This document shows, in pieces, positions 1 to 7,303 of a stretch of 50,573 bases of DNA. Source of the DNA: Phycisphaerae bacterium (GTDB taxonomy: Bacteria; Planctomycetota; Phycisphaerae; Phycisphaerales; SM1A02). The notes under the pieces were generated by a model that was not told where the DNA came from, did no database searches, and worked only from the letters and a program-made list of their open reading frames with translations. Position 1 is the first letter of the stretch, and every line of letters begins with the position of its first letter. A program made the translations under genes and the position numbers. The stretch is taken from contig PAQL01000036.1 in assembly GCA_002709295.1 (NCBI GenBank), positions 1-50,573 on the forward strand. The letters are read 5' to 3'.

Positions 1-1380
1 GCCGTGCCAGCAGCCCTCGGCGGCAGTGCCCTTCAGGACCTCTCTCCACGCCTCGTCGCCATGGATGCGGATCCGGAACCCCGCCTCGGCGAGGACCAGT
101 GCCGATCGAATGCGCCGGAGTCGCGTCGCCTCGTACGCCAGGGCGAGGGGAAGCCTCGGGCGGATTGCATCGGGAGCGGGGATCATCTCCGATTCAAGGA
201 GCTCCATCGCGGTCGTGGTCGGATGCTCCATCCATGTCTCCCCCAGTTCCCGAAGTCGATCGTGCACCTCCCGCGGAAGATCCCCGATCGCATGTCGTGC
301 ATCGGGAATGCTGCCCACGGCAAGCACGTCACAGGGGGGGGATTCGATCTCATCGAGTCCGGCGGGATCGGGAATGTCGGTGGCGAGGGGGCGCACCACC
401 GGATCCACACCCAGCTCGCGGTAGGTCGGTTCGAAGCTCGGATCGGCGAGCACGACCAGATCCCGATCCGACCATTCGAAGGTCCTGATCGGAAGCAGAT
501 CGGGGTTCGAGCTGACCAGCACGATGCCGGGCATGTCCCTTCGCCAGGGGGCGAGGGTCCGACCCGGCTTGAGGAAGGACAGGACGAGATCGGGGTCGAC
601 ATCGAACGCGCGACGGGAGAGTCCGCTGGAGGTGAAGGGAGCCTCGGAATCGGTCACGTCCACGATGCCCTCGTGTCCGGATCGTCCGGCCGCACCGAGG
701 ATCGAGGGGGCGAGGTGTTTCAGGGCCGAGGTTCCGGCCCCGACCGAGGACCAGATCCGCCATCGTCTCCCCGAGAGGGGGGTGTCGGCGGCATCCCGTT
801 TCGCGGTCTGTTCCCGGCAACGTGTTCTGAACCCCTCGGCATGGGCAAGGGCCTCGCGCCGGAAATCGTTCTCGATCTCGAGGGCATGGGGAAGTTCGTC
901 CGATCGAACGAGTCTGATCGCCGGGGAAAGCACCGGCTCGAGCAGGGGATCGCTCTCCTCGGGAAGGGCTTCCTGCAGGGACGCCGGGATGTCGGATCCC
1001 AGAGCGAATCGCGTCCGGTCCTCGGCGAGGACCGGGCTCCAGTCGTCGCGAAGCAGTGTCGCGAGCATTCGAAGCGGATCGGTCTCCACGATCACGCAGC
1101 GGGTGTCGAGGTCATGTTCCGCGATCAGGCGGGTCAGATCCCTGGCGACGCCTCCCCTCCCCGCCCCCATCACGAAGATCGGCAGCGTTCGTCCCCCCTG
1201 CACGGGGAGATCGCCGGGAGTCGGTGATCCCGGCTCGTCGGGAGGCAGGAGTCGGCCCAGGGTCTCCCCGACCTCCGAAGGTGACCGTTCACGAAGGGCG
1301 TCGATCGCCGGCATCAGCCCTCGGGCCAGCGACGGCTTCACCTGCCGGAGTCCGGACAGCAGTCGATCGAACTCGATCAA
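1..1380 (-). CDS. CgeB/DUF3880-like glycosyltransferase, C-terminus cut by window edge
   Basis: An open frame of 460 codons runs off the left edge, so the C-terminus is missing. The proposed start is TTG at 1380-1378, chosen because GGAGAGG lies seven bases upstream. An N-terminal segment around residues 70-120 has a Rossmann-like look (motif VMGAGRGGVARDL, then VIVETDPLRML). The middle matches the style of CgeB/DUF3880 proteins: DLVLSFLKPG, then MPGIVLVSSNPDLLPIRTF, DLVVLADPSF and CDVLAVGSI. The visible end, LAEAGFRIRIHGDEAW, is how the C-terminal glycosyltransferase-1-like domain begins in that family. The likely role is sugar transfer to a surface or flagellar structure. Family assignment is by motif memory only; another GT-B fold enzyme is possible. 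No partner genes are visible. Confidence 0.5.
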   Translation of the reverse strand, partial: MIEFDRLLSGLRQVKPSLARGLMPAIDALRERSPSEVGETLGRLLPPDEPGSPTPGDLPVQGGRTLPIFVMGAGRGGVARDLTRLIAEHDLDTRCVIVETDPLRMLATLLRDDWSPVLAEDRTRFALGSDIPASLQEALPEESDPLLEPVLSPAIRLVRSDELPHALEIENDFRREALAHAEGFRTRCREQTAKRDAADTPLSGRRWRIWSSVGAGTSALKHLAPSILGAAGRSGHEGIVDVTDSEAPFTSSGLSRRAFDVDPDLVLSFLKPGRTLAPWRRDMPGIVLVSSNPDLLPIRTFEWSDRDLVVLADPSFEPTYRELGVDPVVRPLATDIPDPAGLDEIESPPCDVLAVGSIPDARHAIGDLPREVHDRLRELGETWMEHPTTTAMELLESEMIPAPDAIRPRLPLALAYEATRLRRIRSALVLAEAGFRIRIHGDEAWREVLKGTAAEGCWHG

Positions 1381-1530
1381 GACCTGACCTCTCCGTCTCG
1401 GCGGCTGGTCGTGGCTCGGGGTGGATCTGGGATGACGTGCGGTTGCCGGATCACGGCCGCATCGTATGGTCACGACGTGGTGGGAGTTCGTTCCGCCGCA
1501 GGACTCAGTCGTCCTTCGGCGAGCCGGCTC

Positions 1531-1626
1531 TCAGAGCAGTCGCTCGCCCTCGTCCGCGGTCATCGAGCCCTCGGCCACTTGGGCGGCGACCTCCCGGCGG
1601 GTCCGCTCCTTCGACCGGCTCACCAT
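1531..1626 (-). pseudogene. Short C-terminal ORF, probably the frameshifted end of a small membrane protein
   Basis: A 31-residue ORF (ATG at 1626) overlaps the stop of the 51-residue ORF before it in a different frame (ATGGTGA). It is charged and helical, with the stretch RREVAAQVAEGSMTADEGER. That kind of segment normally follows a transmembrane helix in one small planctomycete protein. Two readings are possible: one gene broken by a -1 frameshift (mutation, sequencing error or programmed slippage), or two translationally coupled mini-genes. I favour the first because neither piece looks complete alone. Confidence 0.45.
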
Positions 1627-1775
1627 GATCGATCGAAGGGTCCCATGGCGATGGCGATGATCGGGATCCCGAAGATCAGGATCATGGTCACGGTGCCGGT
1701 TCCGGTGAGGTTTCCGATGACCTCGCTCCAGACGCTCGGCGGTGGAGATGTGGCACTCTGAGCGAGGATCCACAT
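1620..1775 (-). CDS. Small single-span membrane protein, N-terminal part
   Basis: A 51-residue ORF from ATG at 1775. After a Pro/Ser-rich start it has one strongly hydrophobic helix (about residues 27-44, ending ILIFGIPIIAIAMGPF) and then stops at TGA 1622-1620. The next ORF starts inside its last codons in another frame and supplies a charged tail that would fit a single cytoplasmic-tailed membrane protein. Function is unknown. It lies 134 bp downstream of the P-type ATPase gene on the same strand. Confidence 0.45.
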   Translation of the reverse strand: MWILAQSATSPPPSVWSEVIGNLTGTGTVTMILIFGIPIIAIAMGPFDRSW

Positions 1776-1909
1776 GATCTTGATTCCCTGGTGACGGACG
1801 TCGATCCCCGCATCCGGAGTCGATGCAGGATTCCCGGGAGGGCATCGCCGGAGATTTCAGCGATTCCCGTAATGGGGGGATGCGATTCGATCGGAGGGCG
1901 GAGGGTGGC

Positions 1910-3967
1910 TCAGTTTCTCGCGAGTCGCACCGACGCCTCCCGGGAACGATCGGCTCGACGGGCCCGCTCGGTCTCCAGGGCTCTTCTGGCCTGTTCATCC
2001 TCGGCGAAGTCCTCTCCGAAACGCACGAGTCGGAGGCTGTTGAGGATGACGAAGAGGTAGGCCACGGCCTGATAGAAGGGAGTCACCCAGATGTTGATGT
2101 TGCCGGTCGCGGCGAGGGCGAGTCCGACCACCGCGAGCAGGAGGCTGGCGGCGATGTTCTGGGTGATGATCGACCTGGTCTTCCGTGCGATCTCCAGCAG
2201 GAACGGCACGTGTCGCAGATCGTCCTGCATGAGGGCGACGCCCGCGGAGTTGGTCGCGATGTCCGACCCCGACAGGCCCATCGCGACTCCGACGTCGGCG
2301 CTGGCGAGGATCGGTCCGTCGTTGATGCCGTCACCCACCACCAGGGTGCGGTGACCATTCGCGATGAGGTGCTTGAGTTCCGAGTGCTTCTCCTCCGGAA
2401 GGCATTCCGCCTCGACCGAATCGACGCCGACGGTCATGCCCACCCGCTTGGCGACGTCGAGTCGGTCACCGGTGAAGATGCAGATGCGTCGGACGCCGAG
2501 CTTGCGGAGGTGCTGACAGACCTCGCCGGCGTTGCGGCGAAGCTTGTCCTCGAGCCCGACCGCTCCGAGGTAGCGGTCTCCCAGCATGACATGCACGCTG
2601 GACATGCCGGCGATCTTCTCCTCCACGGTCGTCATCTGGTCGTCGATCGAAGGGGAGATCTCCTTCAACCACGCTCCACGACCGGCGCGGATCAGCCCGT
2701 CCGGACGACGGGCGCTCACGCCCCGTCCGTGGGACTCCTGGTACTCCTCGATGGCGGCGGGCTTGATCCGGGCCTTCTCCGCGGTCTCGAGGATGGAGCG
2801 GGCGAGCGGGTGGTTCGAGCTCTGTTCCGCATCGGCGGCGGCCTGGAGCAGGGTCGCACCATCCACGCCGTCGGCCGGAGCCAGCCGTCCGACCGCGAAT
2901 CGTCCGGTGGTCAGGGTGCCGGTCTTGTCCATCACGACGGTGTCGACGGTGGCGGCGCTCTCGAGGGTGCGGGTCTGCTTGATCATGATGCCGAGGCGGG
3001 CGGCGCTGGCGAACGCCGCGACCATGGCGGTGGGATAGGCGATGAGCAGGGCGCCCGGGCAGGTCACCACGAGGACGGTGATGGCCCGGATCGCCGCGTC
3101 GTCACGGATCTCGTCGCTGCGCATCGTGAAGAAGTACACGAGGGCGGCGACCATGATCACCACCGGCACGTAGAAGCCGGCGAGTCGTTCAATGAGTTCC
3201 TGGCGGTCGCTTCGGGCGCTCTCCGCCTCGCGGATGAGCGACTCGACCTTGCCGATCGTCGTCTCGCCGGCGACCGCGGTCACCTCCACGTCGATCTGTC
3301 CGGTCAGGTTGGTGGTGCCCGCGTAGACCTCGACCCCGCTCGCGACCTCGATCGGAACCGCCTCGCCGGTCAGGGATGCCTGGTTCACGGAACTGGTGCC
3401 GTCGGCCACCCGACCATCGACCGGGAGGTTCTCGCCGGGGCGGACCCGGACGATGTCGCCGGGACGGAGCTGGGAGAGATGGACTTCGGTCTCGGAACCG
3501 GAATCGTCGATCCTTCGGGCCACGTCCGGCGTCAGCTCGACCAGTTCGCGGATCGCCCGCTGGGCGCCCCACGCGGTCCGGCTGAGGATCAGCTTGGACA
3601 ACCAGAGGAAGAGGGCGAGAAAACCCGCGGTGAGGAGCTGGTTGACCGCGATGGCGGAAAGGACGGCGAGGGCCGCGAGGGCGTCACCGGAGGGGGCGCC
3701 CCGGAGGATCTCCTTCGCCGCACCGCGCAGAAGCGGAAGCAGAAGAAGGATCGCACCCACGGCTGCGGGAATGTCGCTGACCACGTCCGACATCGAGATG
3801 AGCTTGGCGAGCCCGCCGACCAGCAGCAGGGTCCCGCCCAGAAGAGCGAGAAAGAGCTGGCGTTCGAGTTTGCGACCTCCGGAATCCGAACCGGGATCCG
3901 CCGTGGAGGGGGAGCCCTGGACGTTGGAATCGGCGGCGACCGGCTCGGTGGCGGTCAACTGGCTCAT
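1910..3967 (-). CDS. P1B-like heavy-metal P-type ATPase with a CPG membrane motif
   Basis: 685 residues from ATG 3967, where GGAG lies about eight bases upstream; a longer in-frame start would run into gpsA. Seen in order: N-terminal hydrophobic helices; the actuator motif TGEAVP; the membrane motif TCPGALLIAYP; the phosphorylation site DKTGTLT at residues 347-353; HPLA of the N-domain; the hinge GDGINDGPILASADVGVAMG; two terminal helices. This is the P1B transition-metal exporter architecture. Two oddities: the canonical CPC/SPC motif reads CPG, losing the second Cys, and there is no N-terminal CxxC metal-binding domain. Export of a divalent or soft metal from the cytoplasm is likely, but the specificity cannot be read from this motif. 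Divergent from gpsA. Confidence 0.88.
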   Translation of the reverse strand: MSQLTATEPVAADSNVQGSPSTADPGSDSGGRKLERQLFLALLGGTLLLVGGLAKLISMSDVVSDIPAAVGAILLLLPLLRGAAKEILRGAPSGDALAALAVLSAIAVNQLLTAGFLALFLWLSKLILSRTAWGAQRAIRELVELTPDVARRIDDSGSETEVHLSQLRPGDIVRVRPGENLPVDGRVADGTSSVNQASLTGEAVPIEVASGVEVYAGTTNLTGQIDVEVTAVAGETTIGKVESLIREAESARSDRQELIERLAGFYVPVVIMVAALVYFFTMRSDEIRDDAAIRAITVLVVTCPGALLIAYPTAMVAAFASAARLGIMIKQTRTLESAATVDTVVMDKTGTLTTGRFAVGRLAPADGVDGATLLQAAADAEQSSNHPLARSILETAEKARIKPAAIEEYQESHGRGVSARRPDGLIRAGRGAWLKEISPSIDDQMTTVEEKIAGMSSVHVMLGDRYLGAVGLEDKLRRNAGEVCQHLRKLGVRRICIFTGDRLDVAKRVGMTVGVDSVEAECLPEEKHSELKHLIANGHRTLVVGDGINDGPILASADVGVAMGLSGSDIATNSAGVALMQDDLRHVPFLLEIARKTRSIITQNIAASLLLAVVGLALAATGNINIWVTPFYQAVAYLFVILNSLRLVRFGEDFAEDEQARRALETERARRADRSREASVRLARN

Positions 3968-4045
3968 GTGGGACGCTCCGGATCGAAGTCGACGGTTCCG
4001 CTCGAGCTCCAAATGGATCGGGAGATCTGTTCGAGCGGGGAGGAG

Positions 4046-4074
4046 AGTGTATCCGTCCGGAATACCCCTGTCCT
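4046..4074 (-). promoter_or_regulatory. Candidate promoter of the P-type ATPase gene
   Basis: On the minus strand a -10-like TACACT (4051-4046) is preceded 17 bases upstream by AGGACA (4074-4069), which keeps the GACA half of the -35 consensus. The transcript would have a leader of about 70 bases. The same TACACT hexamer precedes three other genes here. Confidence 0.4.
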
Positions 4075-4131
4075 CCCCGTGGGGTTCGCCGAGATCGGCC
4101 CCTGATGACTCTCCGGGGCATCGGGAGGCCC

Positions 4132-4137
4132 TACACT
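4132..4137 (+). promoter_or_regulatory. Candidate -10 element giving a leaderless gpsA mRNA
   Basis: TACACT ends seven bases before the gpsA ATG, so transcription would start at or next to the start codon. No Shine-Dalgarno sits between. The -35 region is not recognisable. Confidence 0.4.
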
Positions 4138-4144
4138 CGGCGAC

Positions 4145-5143
4145 ATGGACCAGAGCGTCTTCATCATGGGGGCCGGTCAGATGGGGTTCGTCATGGCTGC
4201 GGCCGCGGTCGAGGCCGGCGCCGGGCGGGTGGTCGTCTGGGGTCCCTCCCGTGAATCCATGGACGAGCTGAGGAGCACGAGGGTGAGTCCGAGGCTGCCC
4301 GGATGGACGATTCCCGACGGGGTCGAGCTCACTCACGACGAATCGGTCGCGGGGGAGTGCACGCTGCTGGTCAACGCCGTTCCGACCCAGCACGTCCGCG
4401 AAGCCTGGCAGCGATTCGCCTCGGTCAACGGATCCGGTGATCCCGATGTCCCGGTGGTCTCGACCGCGAAGGGGCTGGAGATCGGATCGGGCCTGCTGCC
4501 CACCGTGGTGATTCACGAGGTCCTCCCGGATGCCTCGCTCGCGGTGTTGAGCGGACCGACGATCGCCAGCGAACTCGTTCGGCGACAGCCGGCGGTGGTC
4601 ATCGCGGCATCCGGGTGCCCCGGACTGCCGACCCGGGTGCGGAAGGCCTTCGGGACGGACTGGTTTCGGATCTACGAGAGCGAGGATCTCCTCGGGGTCG
4701 AGCTGGCGGGGGCCCTGAAGAACGTGATCGCGCTGGCGGCCGGCGTCTGCGACGGACTGGGACTGGGCTTCAACGCCAAGAGCGCCCTGCTCGCCCGGGG
4801 GCTTTCGGAGATGACCCGGCTGGGAGTCGCGATGGGGGCCGACCAGGCGACCTTCCAGGGGATCGCGGGAGTCGGGGACCTCGCGACCACGTGCTTCAGT
4901 CCCGACGGGCGCAACCGCGCATGCGGAGAGGCGATCGCCCGCGGATGTGATCTCGCCGAGTACGTGGAATCACAGCAGTGCGTGGTCGAGGGCGTGCCCA
5001 CCCTCCGGAGCGTTCTCGAGCGGTCGCAGACCCTCGACGTCGATCTGCCGATCATGAACGCGGTGGGAAGGGTGTTTCTCGAGGGCGCCGATCCGAGATC
5101 GGCGATCCACGACCTGATGACCCGACCGTCGGGTCACGAGTGA
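4145..5143 (+). CDS. gpsA: Glycerol-3-phosphate dehydrogenase [NAD(P)+]
   Basis: 332 residues, the usual length. GpsA reduces dihydroxyacetone phosphate to sn-glycerol 3-phosphate, the backbone for phospholipids, in the cytoplasm. Visible signatures: the dinucleotide-binding loop GAGQMG at residues 9-14, STAKGLE, the SGPT substrate loop, the catalytic-lysine segment ELAGALKNVIALAAG, then NAKSALLARGLSEM and GVGDLATTC with GRNRACGE. All conserved blocks are present and in order. It is monocistronic between the divergent ATPase gene and the convergent HPr gene, 36 bp away. The start is fixed by the N-terminal Rossmann strand beginning almost at Met1. Confidence 0.96.
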   Translation: MDQSVFIMGAGQMGFVMAAAAVEAGAGRVVVWGPSRESMDELRSTRVSPRLPGWTIPDGVELTHDESVAGECTLLVNAVPTQHVREAWQRFASVNGSGDPDVPVVSTAKGLEIGSGLLPTVVIHEVLPDASLAVLSGPTIASELVRRQPAVVIAASGCPGLPTRVRKAFGTDWFRIYESEDLLGVELAGALKNVIALAAGVCDGLGLGFNAKSALLARGLSEMTRLGVAMGADQATFQGIAGVGDLATTCFSPDGRNRACGEAIARGCDLAEYVESQQCVVEGVPTLRSVLERSQTLDVDLPIMNAVGRVFLEGADPRSAIHDLMTRPSGHE

Positions 5144-5179
5144 CCCCGCCGGTTCGACGTGCGTGAACCCCGGGTGGGC

Positions 5180-5452
5180 TCACTCGTCGTCGAAGCCGGA
5201 TTCGACCAGATCACCGATCGCCTTCAGGGCCGCCCCGGCATCGCCGCCCTCCGCCTTCACCTTGAGACGGGTTCCGCGGGTGCCCGCAAGCATCAGCAGC
5301 TGCATGATCGACTTCGCGTCGATCTCGTCGCCGCCGTCCTCGCGCCGGATGGTGACCTTGCTCTTGAATCCCCCCGCGCACTCGGCAAGCATCATCGCGG
5401 GTCTCGCGTGAAGTCCGAGCTTGTTCGAGATGGTGACGGTCCTGCTCGGCAT
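5180..5452 (-). CDS. ptsH: HPr phosphocarrier protein of the phosphotransferase system
   Basis: 90 residues. HPr relays phosphate from Enzyme I to IIA proteins through a histidine. The active site is intact: LGLHARPAM with His15. The regulatory-serine region reads IDAKSIMQLLML with Ser48, matching the Ser46 site of HPr in organisms with HPr kinase, though whether it is phosphorylated here is unknown. It lies 55 bp downstream of a PTS IIA gene on the same strand. No Enzyme I or sugar-specific IIB/IIC is in the window, so a regulatory rather than transport PTS is the better guess. Confidence 0.95.
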   Translation of the reverse strand: MPSRTVTISNKLGLHARPAMMLAECAGGFKSKVTIRREDGGDEIDAKSIMQLLMLAGTRGTRLKVKAEGGDAGAALKAIGDLVESGFDDE

Positions 5453-5507
5453 GGGCGGGAGGGTCGGGTCCGACGGAGGATCCCGTCGGTGACGGGGGGT
5501 CTCGGAT

Positions 5508-5981
5508 TCAGCCGGCCTGGACGGCGTCGGCCTCGTCGATCAGGGTGAGCACGTCCTGGGCGGATTCGGCCTGGCGGAGGAACCGGCGGAACTGGTCCCG
5601 ACCGAGGCAGGTGAAGATCGCCTCCATCGCGTCGATGTGCTCCTCGGGCCTCTCCTCCGGACTCACCAGAAGGAAGATCGAGTGGACGGGCTGCTTGTCG
5701 AAGGCCTTGAAGTCGATCCCCGACTCGCTGATTCCGATCGCGATCTTCAGGGAGTCCACGTCCGGCGTCTTCACGTGCGGCACGGCGACGCCGTGCCCGA
5801 ATCCCGTGGTGCCGCGTTTCTCACGCTTGATGGCCCCTTCGAGGAAGGTGTCACGATGGTCCGGAGAGACGGCACCCGCGTTGACGAGGGAGTCCATCAG
5901 TTCGGCGAGCACCTCGTTGCGCTTGCTGCCCTCGAGACGGGTGACGATGGCGTCGTCTACGACGATGTTGCGAAGTTTCAT
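5508..5981 (-). CDS. ptsN: PTS IIA component of the PtsN/fructose type
   Basis: 157 residues covering one PTS-EIIA type-2 domain and nothing else. The phosphorylated histidine is His69 in GFGHGVAVPHVKT. Other family features are the N-terminal helices with KRNEVLAELMD, and LLVSPEERPEEHIDAM, the usual P-x-x-x-H-x-x-x-L block. As a free-standing IIA beside HPr and the hibernation factor HPF, it fits the nitrogen-type regulatory PTS, where the IIA phosphorylation state signals to other proteins. A fructose-type IIA is possible but no permease is nearby. It starts 17 bp after the hpf stop. Confidence 0.9.
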   Translation of the reverse strand: MKLRNIVVDDAIVTRLEGSKRNEVLAELMDSLVNAGAVSPDHRDTFLEGAIKREKRGTTGFGHGVAVPHVKTPDVDSLKIAIGISESGIDFKAFDKQPVHSIFLLVSPEERPEEHIDAMEAIFTCLGRDQFRRFLRQAESAQDVLTLIDEADAVQAG

Positions 5982-5998
5982 GTGCTTGATCCCCGACC

Positions 5999-6298
5999 TC
6001 AGTGGGTCTTGTGGTCGGAGATCTTCTCCTTCCAGTCGTGGAGTTGCCTGACGAGCTTGTCGATCGCGGAATCGATTCCTGCATAGAGATCGTGATCCGT
6101 GCCGCGGGCCACGAATGCCGAGTGGTGTTCGACGTCGGCCATCACTTCCACCTCGAAATCGTCATGAACCTTGTCCAGGACGAAGGTGACCGACTGCAGG
6201 TGGCCGCGGAACTTCTCGAGGTGGTCGGCACGGGAGTGGCAGTATTCCTCGATCGGTGTGGTGAGTTCAACGTGCCGGCCAGAGACATTGATCTGCAT
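5999..6298 (-). CDS. hpf: Ribosome hibernation-promoting factor, short form
   Basis: 99 residues, the length of short HPF/YfiA. The protein binds the 30S decoding site of idle ribosomes. Start at ATG 6298, where the family motif MQINVSGRHVELT begins; GGAG lies about ten bases upstream. A longer in-frame start adds a non-conserved N-terminus. Family blocks: the first beta strand, EYCHSRADHLEKF, and EVEVMADVEHHSAFVARG followed by DLYAGIDSAIDKLVRQL. The long-form C-terminal dimerisation domain is absent. It sits in an hpf-ptsN-ptsH cluster resembling the rpoN-hpf-ptsN arrangement of proteobacteria, without rpoN. Confidence 0.92.
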   Translation of the reverse strand: MQINVSGRHVELTTPIEEYCHSRADHLEKFRGHLQSVTFVLDKVHDDFEVEVMADVEHHSAFVARGTDHDLYAGIDSAIDKLVRQLHDWKEKISDHKTH

Positions 6299-6332
6299 GA
6301 GGGAACGGCTCCATGTGCATGAATGAATCGAC

Positions 6333-7238
6333 TCACCCGGCGTCGTCTCCGTCATTCCTGCCGGAATCCGGACCGGGACCCTCAAGGATACGGTCCTGAT
6401 CGGGGACGGGTGCGGCGGTTTCGGAATCCGGTTCCGGGATGGCCTCCTTCGGGGGCACCAGCACCCCTCCGGAGATCGTGAATCGCAGGGCCTCGTCGAT
6501 CGAGATGGGCAGTTCCCGCACCTCGGACCGAGGCACCGTGATCGTGTAGCCGGTGAACGGGGTCGGGGAGCTGGGGATGAAGATGGTCACGGCGTCGCCG
6601 GAACTCTTCTCGATGCTCCGCATCGTGCTTCCGGTGACCAGTCCGACCGACCAGACACCCTTCCGCGGGTATTCGACCACGACCACCCGGTTGAACTTGA
6701 TCGGCTTGTCGTCCGAGAACAGGAAGTCGACCACCTGCTTCACGTAGGGGTAGACCTGCTTGAAGATCGGAACGCTGGTGATGACGTCCTCGATCCGTCT
6801 CTGCACCCGCCTGCCGAGGAAGCCTCCGAGCAGTCGGCCCGCGAAGTACACGGCGAGCACGGCGACCAGGATTCCGATCCAGTCCAGGGCGATCGACCAG
6901 CTGGTCCACCACTCGTCGACCTTCCGGGCTATGAGTTCGTCGCGGATCTTCCCGGGGGTCCGGTCCTCGGGCTTCGCGTCGGCCCTCAGGGCCGTCTCGG
7001 CCTCGATCTCCTCGGCCGACGGGGCGAAGAGATCGCCGGCCGGCTTCCAGTGCTCGGAGATCTGGACGATCCCGGTCCGCACCCCGGCATTGATCGGCTG
7101 GGCGATCGTCGAATCCACGAACTGATAGGCCTTGACCAGGATCCAGAGCGTGAGCACGGACGGGAGAAGCACGCCCAGTCCCTTGCCGAAGAACCGCTTG
7201 AAGTCGCTTCGGAACGTCCTCGTTGGTTCCTTGCCCAT
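6333..7238 (-). CDS. DUF502 family inner-membrane protein
   Basis: 301 residues. Two transmembrane helices are visible, about residues 21-40 and 116-136, separated by a roughly 75-residue acidic insertion rich in Glu/Ala. The following region carries DUF502 hallmarks: GRLLGGFLGRRV, VPIFKQVYPYVKQV, VVVVEYPRKGVWSVGLVTG, and FIPSSPTPFTGYTITVPRSE. The last 40 residues are a disordered Pro/Asp tail. The biochemical role is unknown. The insertion between the helices is longer than I expect for the family. It is the first gene of the hpf-ptsN-ptsH run, 34 bp before hpf. Confidence 0.85.
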   Translation of the reverse strand: MGKEPTRTFRSDFKRFFGKGLGVLLPSVLTLWILVKAYQFVDSTIAQPINAGVRTGIVQISEHWKPAGDLFAPSAEEIEAETALRADAKPEDRTPGKIRDELIARKVDEWWTSWSIALDWIGILVAVLAVYFAGRLLGGFLGRRVQRRIEDVITSVPIFKQVYPYVKQVVDFLFSDDKPIKFNRVVVVEYPRKGVWSVGLVTGSTMRSIEKSSGDAVTIFIPSSPTPFTGYTITVPRSEVRELPISIDEALRFTISGGVLVPPKEAIPEPDSETAAPVPDQDRILEGPGPDSGRNDGDDAG

Positions 7239-7247
7239 GGTGGACTG

Positions 7248-7253
7248 ATTCTA
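7248..7253 (-). promoter_or_regulatory. Candidate -10 element for the DUF502-hpf-ptsN-ptsH unit
   Basis: TAGAAT on the minus strand ends nine bases before the ATG at 7238. This is the same hexamer at the same distance as before uvrA, and would give an almost leaderless mRNA. No clear -35. Confidence 0.4.
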
Positions 7254-7303
7254 GCCTGACCTGGGGTTTCGAAGTTCGGGAGGGCCTTCCGGCGTCTGCC
7301 GCC

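Noticed and set aside
4-1227. Long plus-strand open frame
   Set aside because: It mirrors the minus-strand glycosyltransferase frame; its product is low-complexity Arg/Gly/Asp without motifs.
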